Source: Actinoplanes sp. TBRC 11911 (GTDB lineage: Bacteria; Actinomycetota; Actinomycetes; Mycobacteriales; Micromonosporaceae). Taken from it: 64,000 nt of DNA. Shown piece after piece: positions 43,274 through 50,978 of this stretch. The translations under genes and the position numbers were made by a program. The DNA is taken from assembly GCF_012933445.1 (NCBI RefSeq), contig NZ_JABBNC010000014.1, forward strand, positions 147,288 to 211,287. Direction: 5' to 3'. Numbering within the stretch: position 1 is the stretch's first letter; each line of letters starts with the position of its first letter. The notes below the pieces were generated by a model. That model was not told where the DNA came from. It made no database searches and worked only from the letters and a program-made list of their open reading frames with translations.

Positions 43274-44124
43274 CGGCTCAACCCCAGACACTGCAACGAC
43301 CGGCCCGGACGGACAAGGGCGCGGACCTGCGGCCGAAGCGGCGGATCACCGGTCCGGGCGTGATGCGGGCGTACACCTGGTTGATCATCCTGTGGTTGAT
43401 CCTCCCGATCTTCGTGATGATCCTGTTCGGGTTCAACGACACCTCGGGCCGGTACAACCAGTCGTGGGAGGGCTTCACCCTCAAGTGGTACGGCCGGCTC
43501 TTCGACATCGACGACCTCACCAGGGGTCTGATCACGTCGCTGGTGGTGGCCGTGGTCAGCAGCCTCGCCGCCGGGGCGCTGGGCACCGGCATCGGCTACG
43601 CGCTGGGGCGCTACCGGTTCCGCGGATCCGGCTCGGTCAACCTGATCATGTTCGCCACCATCTCGTCGCCCGAGCTGGTCATGGGGGCCTCGCTGCTCAC
43701 GTTCTTCGTCTCGCTGGGCGTGGGGCTGGGCGTGGTGACGCTGACGATCGCGCACATCATGTTCTCGATCTCGTTCGTCGCCACCGTGGTGCGGGCCCGG
43801 GTGATGACCCTGGACCGGTCGATCGAGGAGGCGGCGGCCGATCTGGGCGCCACCGCCTGGACGACCTTCTGGAAGATCACCTTCCCGATCATCCTGCCCG
43901 CCGTGTTCTCCGGCGTGTTGCTGGCGTTCGCGTTGTCCATCGACGACTTCGTGGTCAGCAACTTCACCGCGGGCAACGCTGTCACGTTCCCGCTGTGGAT
44001 CTGGGGAGCGACCCGGGTCGGCATCCCACCCCAGGTGAACGTCATGGGCACGCTGATCTTCGTGGCTGGCGTGGTCATCGCCGTGGCGTTCAACATCCGG
44101 TCGCGGCGCGCCCAGCGTGATTGA
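43270..44124 (+). CDS. potC: Polyamine ABC transporter permease PotC-like
   Basis: A 284-residue permease starting at ATG 43270 within the stop of potB. A charged cytoplasmic N-terminus precedes six helices (WLIILWLILPIFVMILFGFN first); SIEEAAADLGATAWTTFWKI is the EAA loop and FALSIDDFVVSNFTAG the family's conserved channel region. It overlaps the oxidase start at 44117 by 8 bp. Confidence 0.9.
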   Translation: MTAQPQTLQRPARTDKGADLRPKRRITGPGVMRAYTWLIILWLILPIFVMILFGFNDTSGRYNQSWEGFTLKWYGRLFDIDDLTRGLITSLVVAVVSSLAAGALGTGIGYALGRYRFRGSGSVNLIMFATISSPELVMGASLLTFFVSLGVGLGVVTLTIAHIMFSISFVATVVRARVMTLDRSIEEAAADLGATAWTTFWKITFPIILPAVFSGVLLAFALSIDDFVVSNFTAGNAVTFPLWIWGATRVGIPPQVNVMGTLIFVAGVVIAVAFNIRSRRAQRD

Positions 44125-45493
44125 TGCCCGGCCCGAGCCCTACTGGCTCACCCAGGCGGGGGCTCCGGCCCCCGCCGCCGCGCTGGCCGGCGCCGACCGG
44201 GCCGATCTGGCCGTGGTCGGCGCCGGATACAGCGGCCTCTGGACGGCGCTGCTGGCCAAGGAACGCGATCCGCACCGCGACGTGGTGGTGATCGAGGCGG
44301 GCACGGCCGGCTGGGCCGCGTCCGGCCGCAACGGCGGGTTCTGCTCGGCGTCGATCACGCACGGCTTCGACAACGGCATGTCCCGGTTCCCCGGCGAGAT
44401 GGACACGCTGGAACGGCTGGGCCGGGCCAACCTCGACGAGATCGAGGAGACGGTCCGGCGTTACGCCATCGACTGCGACTTCGCGCGCACCGGCGAGCTG
44501 CTGGTGGCGACCGCGGACTGGCAGGCACGCGAGCTGGCGTCGGCGGCGGCCGCTGCCGCGCGGCGCGGTCTCGACGTGACCTACCTGGACACCGACGCCG
44601 TACGCGCGGAGGTGGACTCACCTACGTACGTGGCCGGGCTGTGGGATCGCACGGGCTGCGCGATGGTCGACCCGGCCCGGCTGGTCTGGGGCCTGCGCCG
44701 TGCCTGCGAGTCACTGGGCGTGCGGTTCTACGAGAACAGCCCGGTCGAGAAGATCACCGCGTCGACGGACGGGCTGGCGCTGCACACCTGGCGCGGGCGG
44801 GTCGACGCGAAACACGTGGCGCTGGCCACCGGCGCGCACGGCCGGCTGCTCAAACGGCTGCGGCACTTCGTGGTCCCGGTCTACGACTACGCGCTGATGA
44901 CCGAGCCGCTGACCGACGCGCAGCTCAAGGCGATCGGCTGGCAGAACCGGCAGGGCATCGGCGACTCCGGCAACCAGTTCCACTACTACCGGCTGACCGC
45001 CGACAACCGCATCCTCTGGGGCGGGTACGACGCGATCTACTACAACGGCGGCCGGATCGCGGTCGGCGACGACCAGCGCGAGGCCACGTTCGAGGTACTG
45101 GCGCAGCACTTCGCCGAGACGTTTCCGCAGCTCGCGGACGTACGCTTCACGCACAAGTGGGGCGGCGTGATCGACACGTGCAGCCGGTTCAGCGGCTTCT
45201 TCGGCACGGCCTTCCGGGGCCGGCTGGCGTACGCGATCGGCTACACCGGGCTGGGCGTGGGCGCCACCCGCTTCGGCGCGAACGTGATGCTCGACCTGCT
45301 CGGGGGTGCCGAGACCGAGCGGACCCGGCTGAAGATGGTGCGCCGCAAGCCGATCCCGTTCCCGCCGGAGCCGCTGCGGTCCGCGGTTATTCAGCTGACC
45401 CGCTGGTCGATCGCCCGGGCGGACCGCAACGAGGGGCGGCGAAACTTGTGGTTGCGGACGCTTGACCGGATGGGGCTCGGCTTCGACTCGTAG
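44117..45493 (+). CDS. FAD-dependent amine oxidase, gamma-glutamylputrescine-oxidase-like (PuuB family)
   Basis: A 458-residue flavoenzyme of the D-amino-acid oxidase superfamily, from GTG 44117. The Rossmann motif is LAVVGAGYSGLWTALLAKER and the next conserved block GWAASGRNGGFCSASITHGF matches PuuB and related oxidases; the C-terminal GYTGLGVGATRFGANVMLDL closes the FAD site. PuuB oxidises gamma-glutamylputrescine; no gamma-glutamylputrescine synthetase is next to it, so free polyamines or another amine may be the substrate. Overlap with potC shows that uptake and oxidation are made together. A terminator hairpin follows at 45600. Confidence 0.87.
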   Translation: MIDARPEPYWLTQAGAPAPAAALAGADRADLAVVGAGYSGLWTALLAKERDPHRDVVVIEAGTAGWAASGRNGGFCSASITHGFDNGMSRFPGEMDTLERLGRANLDEIEETVRRYAIDCDFARTGELLVATADWQARELASAAAAAARRGLDVTYLDTDAVRAEVDSPTYVAGLWDRTGCAMVDPARLVWGLRRACESLGVRFYENSPVEKITASTDGLALHTWRGRVDAKHVALATGAHGRLLKRLRHFVVPVYDYALMTEPLTDAQLKAIGWQNRQGIGDSGNQFHYYRLTADNRILWGGYDAIYYNGGRIAVGDDQREATFEVLAQHFAETFPQLADVRFTHKWGGVIDTCSRFSGFFGTAFRGRLAYAIGYTGLGVGATRFGANVMLDLLGGAETERTRLKMVRRKPIPFPPEPLRSAVIQLTRWSIARADRNEGRRNLWLRTLDRMGLGFDS

Positions 45494-45599
45494 AGACGCC
45501 TTGGGGATGCGGTGGCCGGATTCGGTGTGCTGTGTGCCGAGGAGCCACCACCCCCTGTGGACGACCACGCAAAAATGTCACCCCAGCCTGGTTTAATCG

Positions 45600-45621
45600 C
45601 CCCACCCAGAACAGGGTGGGG
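45600..45621 (+). terminator. Hairpin after the potABCD-oxidase operon
   Basis: Eight-base arms (CCCCACCC and GGGTGGGG) around a 6-base loop, about 105 bp after the oxidase stop; the distance leaves some doubt about its assignment. Confidence 0.5.
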
Positions 45622-45745
45622 GTGGTTAGGGTCTACGCGGCTGTGGATCAAGATCCACCGCGGGCGTGGTCCGCCATTACCGTCGAGATGACGCTCGGCG
45701 CGGGCGTTGTAGAGACGCCGGCCTCGTGTCTGGTGCTCGCGGGCG

Positions 45746-45808
45746 GATTTCGAGACCTTGGAGAGTTCGGGTTCGCATGTGGGCGCAACTCTCCAAGGTC
45801 TCGAAATC
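45746..45808. repeat. Dispersed palindromic element, copy 1
   Basis: A perfect 22-bp inverted repeat (arms 45746-45767 and 45787-45808) with a 19-base loop. The inner arm is CCTTGGAGAGTT; the loop ends in ATGTGGGCGC. Copy 2 at 50688 has the same inner arms, the same loop length and 15 of 19 matching loop bases in opposite orientation. Confidence 0.92.
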
Positions 45809-46137
45809 AACCGTCCGAGGGCCCGCCTAAAAGCCCCTAATCTGGACAAAACTAGTGTCCTATTCGGACTCTTGACCAGTATGTGGACGTCCACGACCGC
45901 ATCGTGAGACCGGCGGCGGACGACAACGTTACCCGTCGGCTCATCCGTGAGACCTAGAACGGCGAAAGCGCGTTTTACTCGGATTTATCGGACACCGGTT
46001 TGTTGTCGCCGAGGCCTCCCACGCCATGTGGATGCCCGTCGCGGCCACGGATCACTGAGCAGGCCGCCGCGAAACGCCGCCCGCTTGCAGGCCGCCGCCC
46101 GCGTGCGCGTCGCGAGGGAGCCGAGGCCGCACTGCGA

Positions 46138-46168
46138 GGTGGTGGGGCGCCGCCATCGCCCCACCACC
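46138..46168 (-). terminator. Hairpin after the aldehyde dehydrogenase gene
   Basis: Twelve-base perfect arms (GGTGGTGGGGCG at 46138-46149 and its complement at 46157-46168) with a 7-base loop, 5 bp beyond the ALDH stop on the minus strand. Confidence 0.75.
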
Positions 46169-46172
46169 GGTC

Positions 46173-47567
46173 TCAGAGGGCGACTCCGGTCAGCACCAGC
46201 AGACGCGGCTCCGTGTAGTCCTCCATCGCGCTGGCCACGCCCTCACGCCCCGACCCGCTGGCCTTCACCCCGCCGTACGGCATCTGGTCGGCCCGGAAGC
46301 TCGGCACGTCACCGACGATCACGCCACCGACCCGCAGCCGCCGGTGCGCGGCGAACGCCGTATCCAGGCGGTGCGTGAAAACCCCAGCCTGCAGCCCGTA
46401 CGCCGAGTCGTCGATCGCAGCAAATCCCTCGTCGTCCGAGTCGACGGGCGTCACCACCAGCACCGGCCCGAACACCTCCTCCGCCCGCACCTTCGCGTCC
46501 GCCGGCACACCGGTCAGCACCGTCGGCTCGATCGTGGTGCCCTTGCGGCCGCCGCCCGCGAGCACCCGCCCTCCCGCCGCGACCGCCTCGCCGATCCACT
46601 GCTCGATCCGCTCGGCGGCCCGCTCGTCGATCACCGGGCCGACGTCGGTGTCCGTGTCGCGCGGATCGCCGGTGCGCAGCGCCGCCACGGCCGCCAGCAG
46701 CTTCGGGGTGAACGCCTCGACGTGGTCGCGGTGCACGAACACCCGCTGCACCGCGATGCAGCTCTGCCCGGCCTGGTAGTTGCCGAACACCGCGATCCGC
46801 TGCGCCGCGTGCGCCAGGTCGGTCCAGTCCTGGCAGATCAGCGCCGCCGCGTTGCCGCCCAGTTCCAGCGTGACGTGCTTGTGCGGCACCGCGGCCTGGA
46901 TCTGCGATCCGACCGGTCCGCTGCCGGTGAACGACACGACCGGCAGGCGCGGGTCCTCGACCAGCGCGGCGGCCCGCTCGTTGGGCAGCGGCAGCACCGA
47001 GAACATGCCGGCCGGCAGATCGAGCCCGGACATGATCTCGCCGAGCAGCAGCGCGGTCAGCGGCGTCGCCGGGGCCGGCTTCACGATGATCGGCGCGCCC
47101 ACCGCGAGCGCCGGGGCGACCTTGTGCGCCACCAGGTTCAGCGGGAAGTTGAACGGGCTGATCGCCAGGATCGGTCCGCGCGGCACCCGCCGGATCAGCG
47201 CGATGCGCCCGGCCGCGGCCGGATCGGTGTCCAGGCGCTGCAGCTCGCCGGAGAAGCGGCGCGCCTCCTCGGCGGCCCAGCGGAACGTCGACACGGCCCG
47301 GGACACCTCGGCTCGTGCCCACTTGAGCGGTTTGCCGTTCTCCGCGGTGATCAGCGAGGCGAACTCGCCGGCCCGGCGCGCGATCTGGGCGCTGATCTCG
47401 TCGAGGGCGGCGGCCCGTTCGGCGGCGCTCAGCGCGGCACCTTTCGCCGCTGCGGCCACGGCGCTCGCGACCGCTTCCTCGACGTGCTCCGGGGTGGCGT
47501 ACGAGGTCTCGCCGGCGATGGAACCGTCGAAGGGGTGACGAATCGTCCGGACATCGGCGCTGGTCAT
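46173..47567 (-). CDS. Aldehyde dehydrogenase family protein (succinate-semialdehyde/lactaldehyde dehydrogenase-like)
   Basis: About 464 residues from ATG 47567 (GTG 47597 is possible). It has ISPFNFPLNLVAHKVAPALA at the cofactor site, HVTLELGGNAAALICQDWTD (catalytic Glu), GNYQAGQSCIAVQRVFVH (catalytic Cys) and PYGGVKASGSGREG near the end. The group includes lactaldehyde, phosphonoacetaldehyde and succinate-semialdehyde dehydrogenases. Divergent position from gabT makes oxidation of succinate semialdehyde, the product of GABA transamination, the likeliest role, but this is an inference. Confidence 0.85.
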   Translation of the reverse strand: MTSADVRTIRHPFDGSIAGETSYATPEHVEEAVASAVAAAAKGAALSAAERAAALDEISAQIARRAGEFASLITAENGKPLKWARAEVSRAVSTFRWAAEEARRFSGELQRLDTDPAAAGRIALIRRVPRGPILAISPFNFPLNLVAHKVAPALAVGAPIIVKPAPATPLTALLLGEIMSGLDLPAGMFSVLPLPNERAAALVEDPRLPVVSFTGSGPVGSQIQAAVPHKHVTLELGGNAAALICQDWTDLAHAAQRIAVFGNYQAGQSCIAVQRVFVHRDHVEAFTPKLLAAVAALRTGDPRDTDTDVGPVIDERAAERIEQWIGEAVAAGGRVLAGGGRKGTTIEPTVLTGVPADAKVRAEEVFGPVLVVTPVDSDDEGFAAIDDSAYGLQAGVFTHRLDTAFAAHRRLRVGGVIVGDVPSFRADQMPYGGVKASGSGREGVASAMEDYTEPRLLVLTGVAL

Positions 47568-47702
47568 CGCGCGGCCGGCCACGTAATAGGGGGTCACGCG
47601 GGCAGCGTACCGGGTTACTTAATACGGAAATAGTTGTCGGGCCTCTTGCATGCGACGGAATCAGTGAAATGATCGGTTCTCAAAGCCTGAAGGAGTTGAG
47701 AG

Positions 47703-48992
47703 ATGGCCACCTCGGCCGATCTGCACCGTCGTCGTGGCGCCGCCGTCGCGCGGGGCGTCTCGAGCACGATCTCGTCCTACGTCGGCACCGCTTCCGGTGC
47801 CGTGATGACCGATGTGGACGGACGCGAGTGGATCGACTTCTCGTCCGGCATCGCGGTCACCAATGTCGGAAATGCGGCACCGAAGGTGGTCGAAGCGGTC
47901 CGCGCGCAGGTGGAGAGATTCACCCACACCTGCTTCATGATCGCGCCGTACGAGTCGTACGTGGCGGTCTGCGAGCAACTGGCCGCTCTGACTCCGGGCG
48001 ACTTCGAGAAGCGCTCGGCGCTGTTCAACTCCGGCGCCGAAGCGGTCGAGAACGCCGTGAAGATCGCCCGGCACGCGACCGGGCGGCAGGCCGTCGTCGT
48101 CTTCGACCACGCCTACCACGGCCGCACCAACCTCACCCTGGCGATGACCGCCAAGGTGATGCCGTACAAGCAGGGGTTCGGCCCGTTCGCGGGCGAGATC
48201 TACCGGATGCCGATGTCCTATCCGTTACGCGACGGCCGTGGAGGGGCGGACGCCGCGACGTATGCCATCGGGCTGATCGAGAAGCACGTCGGCGCCGGCA
48301 ACGTCGCCGCCGTGCTGATCGAGCCGATCCAGGGCGAGGGCGGTTTCGTGGTGCCCGCGCCCGGCTTCCTGCCGGCGCTGGCGCAATGGACGAAACAGGC
48401 CGGCGCGCTGTTCATCGCCGACGAGATCCAGACCGGGTTCTGCCGCACCGGCGCGTGGTTCGCCTCCGAGGACGAGGGCGTCGTCCCGGATCTGATCACC
48501 ACCGCCAAGGGGATCGCCGGGGGGCTGCCGCTCGCCGCGGTCACCGGCCGCGCCGAGATCATGGACGCCGTGCACCCGGGGGGACTCGGCGGGACGTACG
48601 GGGGAAACCCGATCGCCTGCGCGGCCGCCCTGGCCACCATCGAGACGATGCGCGAGCTGGACCTCGCGGCAGCGGCCCGGCGCATCGCCGAGATCGCGAT
48701 GCCGCGGCTGCAGGCGCTGGCCGCCAAACACCCGCAGATCGGTGAGGTCCGCGGCCGTGGCGCCATGCTCGCGCTGGAGCTCGTCGTGCCGGGCGAGAGC
48801 GGGCCGAACGGCCCGGCCCCCGACCCGGAGACCACCGCCGCGGTGGCCAAGGCCGCGCACGAAAGCGGCCTGCTGCTGCTCACCTGCGGCACCTACGGAA
48901 ACGTCATCCGCCTGCTCCCGCCGCTGGTCATCTCCGACACGGAGCTCGACCGCGGCCTCACGCTGCTCGAGCGGGCCTTCGAACCGTCCTGA
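47703..48992 (+). CDS. gabT: 4-aminobutyrate aminotransferase
   Basis: A 429-residue class III PLP aminotransferase. FSSGIAVTNVGNAAPKVVEA and TCFMIAPYESYVAVCEQL are GabT-like; LIEPIQGEGGFVVPAPGFLP and FIADEIQTGFCRTGAWFASE hold the cofactor Asp, and TTAKGIAGGLPLAAVTGRAE the Schiff-base Lys. It transfers the amino group of GABA to 2-oxoglutarate, giving succinate semialdehyde and glutamate. It is divergent from the ALDH gene (135 bp between the chosen starts) and followed after 29 bp by a second aminotransferase, in agreement with putrescine-to-succinate catabolism. A good GGAG ribosome site lies before the ATG. Confidence 0.92.
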   Translation: MATSADLHRRRGAAVARGVSSTISSYVGTASGAVMTDVDGREWIDFSSGIAVTNVGNAAPKVVEAVRAQVERFTHTCFMIAPYESYVAVCEQLAALTPGDFEKRSALFNSGAEAVENAVKIARHATGRQAVVVFDHAYHGRTNLTLAMTAKVMPYKQGFGPFAGEIYRMPMSYPLRDGRGGADAATYAIGLIEKHVGAGNVAAVLIEPIQGEGGFVVPAPGFLPALAQWTKQAGALFIADEIQTGFCRTGAWFASEDEGVVPDLITTAKGIAGGLPLAAVTGRAEIMDAVHPGGLGGTYGGNPIACAAALATIETMRELDLAAAARRIAEIAMPRLQALAAKHPQIGEVRGRGAMLALELVVPGESGPNGPAPDPETTAAVAKAAHESGLLLLTCGTYGNVIRLLPPLVISDTELDRGLTLLERAFEPS

Positions 48993-49021
48993 CCCGAAAA
49001 CAAAGATCTGGGAGCGCCATC

Positions 49022-50404
49022 TTGTCCGACCTGCAGTCACCTGACTACGCGAAGCTCTCCGGAGCCGCCCGCGACCACCTCTGGATGCACTTCACGCGGC
49101 TGAGCTCGTACCAGAAAGCCGAAGTGCCGATGATCGTGCGCGGTGACGGCTGCTACATCTGGGACTCCACCGGCAAGCGGTATCTCGACGGCCTGTCCGG
49201 TCTGTTCGCCGTGCAGACCGGCCACGGACGCCAGGAGCTGGCCGAGGCCGCCGGCAAGCAGGCCGGTGAGCTGGCCTACTTCCCGATCTGGTCGTACGCG
49301 CATCCGAAGGCGGTGGAGCTGGCCGCCCGGCTGACCGACCACACGCCGGGCGATCTCAACCGGGTCTTCTTCACCACCGGCGGCTCCGAGGCGGTCGAGT
49401 CGGCGTGGAAGCTCGCCCGCTCGTACTTCAAGCGCACCGGCAAGCCCACCAAGACAAAGGTCCTTTCCCGGTACGTGGCGTACCACGGCACCTCGATGGG
49501 CGCGTTGTCGATCACCGGCATCCCGGCGCTCAAGGAGGACTTCGAGCCGCTGGTGCCGTCGACGTTCCGGGTGCCGAACACGAACTACTACCGTCGCCCC
49601 GACGAGTCGATGACGCCCGAGCAGTTCGGCATCTGGGCGGCCGACCGGATCGCCGAGGCGATCGAGTACGAAGGCCCGGACACGGTGGCCGCGGTCTTCC
49701 TCGAGCCGGTGCAGAACTCGGGCGGCTGTTTCCCGCCGCCGCCCGGCTACTTCCAGCGGGTCCGCGAGATCTGCGACCGGTACGACGTCCTGCTGGTCTC
49801 CGACGACGTCATCTGCGGCTTCGGCCGGCTGGGTGAGTACTACGGCGGTGTTCGCTACGGCTACACGCCGGACATCATCACCGTGGCGAAAGGCCTGACG
49901 AGCGGGTACGTGCCGCTCGGCGCGATGATCGCGTCGGAGCGCCTGGCCGAGCCGTTCCTGCAGGGCACCAACTGGTTCGCCCACGGCGTCACCTACGGCG
50001 GGCACCCGGTCGGGTCCGCCGTCGCGCTGGCCAACATGGACATTCTGGAGCGGGAAAACCTGCTTGGCCACGTACGGGACAACAGCGACCTCTTCCGTTC
50101 GTACCTTTCGCGACTGAACGACCTGCCCATCGTCGGCGACATCCGCGGCGACGGCTACTTCTTCGGCATCGAACTGGTCAAGGACAAGGCGACCAAGGAG
50201 ACGTTCGACGCCGACGAGTCCGAGCGGCTACTGCGCGGCTTCCTGTCGCACGCCCTGTTCGACGCCGGCCTGTACTGCCGTGCCGACGACCGCGGCGACC
50301 CGGTGGTGCAGCTCGCGCCGCCGCTGATCGCCGGCGAGGCCCAGTTCCAGGAGATCGAGCAGATCCTGCGTTCGGTGCTCACCGAGGCCTGGAACCAGCT
50401 GTAA
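49022..50404 (+). CDS. Class III omega-aminotransferase (putrescine/polyamine:pyruvate type)
   Basis: A 460-residue PLP enzyme starting at TTG 49022 (GGGAG is 7-8 bp upstream; no ATG fits). Key blocks: WDSTGKRYLDGLSGLFAVQT, FTTGGSEAVESAWKLARSYF, YHGTSMGALSITGIPALKED, LLVSDDVICGFGRLGEYYGG (Asp to pyridine N) and ITVAKGLTSGYVPLGAMIAS (Lys). Members near GABA and polyamine genes use putrescine, spermidine or beta-alanine as donors with pyruvate or 2-oxoglutarate as acceptor. With gabT (29 bp upstream) it forms an operon closed by a strong terminator. Confidence 0.88.
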   Translation: MSDLQSPDYAKLSGAARDHLWMHFTRLSSYQKAEVPMIVRGDGCYIWDSTGKRYLDGLSGLFAVQTGHGRQELAEAAGKQAGELAYFPIWSYAHPKAVELAARLTDHTPGDLNRVFFTTGGSEAVESAWKLARSYFKRTGKPTKTKVLSRYVAYHGTSMGALSITGIPALKEDFEPLVPSTFRVPNTNYYRRPDESMTPEQFGIWAADRIAEAIEYEGPDTVAAVFLEPVQNSGGCFPPPPGYFQRVREICDRYDVLLVSDDVICGFGRLGEYYGGVRYGYTPDIITVAKGLTSGYVPLGAMIASERLAEPFLQGTNWFAHGVTYGGHPVGSAVALANMDILERENLLGHVRDNSDLFRSYLSRLNDLPIVGDIRGDGYFFGIELVKDKATKETFDADESERLLRGFLSHALFDAGLYCRADDRGDPVVQLAPPLIAGEAQFQEIEQILRSVLTEAWNQL

Positions 50405-50416
50405 CACCGGACACCC

Positions 50417-50450
50417 CAGGGCCACCGCATCGCACCATGCGGTGGCCCTG
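50417..50450 (+). terminator. Strong hairpin terminator after the aminotransferase operon
   Basis: A perfect 14-bp stem (50417-50430 with 50437-50450, arm CAGGGCCACCGCAT) and a 6-base loop, 12 bp past the stop. Confidence 0.85.
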
Positions 50451-50687
50451 CGGGTTAGCGTGGTTCCGGTGATGCGGGGTCGGGAGCGCGAGCTCCGCGA
50501 GATTCCGTCAGCCCTCCGGCGGCGCACCGACCGGCTGCCACCGGCACCGCTACGGCCGACCGGTTGCCACCGGGCACCGCTGCGGCTGCGGCTGCGCCCG
50601 CGGAGATCGTCATGGTCGCACGGCGATCCCGCTCCCGGCGCTGGTTCCACTATGTGGACAAACGCAGCCACATCGTGGACCTTTTGC

Positions 50688-50736
50688 GAACCTTGGAGAG
50701 TTGCGCCCACATACGAGCCATAACTCTCCAAGGTTC
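50688..50736. repeat. Dispersed palindromic element, copy 2 (inverted orientation)
   Basis: Arms GAACCTTGGAGAGTT (50688-50702) and its complement (50722-50736), a 15-bp perfect stem, with a 19-base loop beginning GCGCCCACAT. Read on the minus strand the loop ends ATGTGGGCGC, as in copy 1. Confidence 0.92.
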
Positions 50737-50978
50737 ACATCTGGCCGGAGAAGCCCGCCGGGCGAAAGCTGCTTTATCGGGCAAAATTATCCTCCATAAT
50801 GGACGCGAGTCCCACATCTCGGATGCAGAGTCCAGGACGTGGGCGCCGGTCTCACCAGGCGGCCGCCCGTCTCACAGAATGGAAGCGAGCGCGCGATCCG
50901 CAGCCCGGCAGCACCAACAGATCGGACGTGGTGACCGAAAATGTCGGATATGCGAGGGGCGCTGGGTGACGGCCCCGT

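Larger units (their letters stand above)
45494..46172. other. Intergenic region with terminators and a dispersed palindrome
   Basis: 679 bp without a credible gene. It contains, in order, the operon terminator (45600-45621), the long palindrome (45746-45808), an AT-richer stretch (45830-45890) with ATGTGGACGTCCACG, and the terminator of the convergent ALDH gene (46138-46168). Short open frames here have no family features. Confidence 0.7.
50405..50978. other. Intergenic region with terminator and repeats
   Basis: 574 bp without a credible gene. Besides the terminator (50417-50450) and palindrome copy 2 (50688-50736) it has the 18-mer GGACGCGAGTCCCACATC at 50801-50818, whose complement resembles two sequences near the right end of the window. 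Composition is more AT-rich around 50760-50830. Confidence 0.7.
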
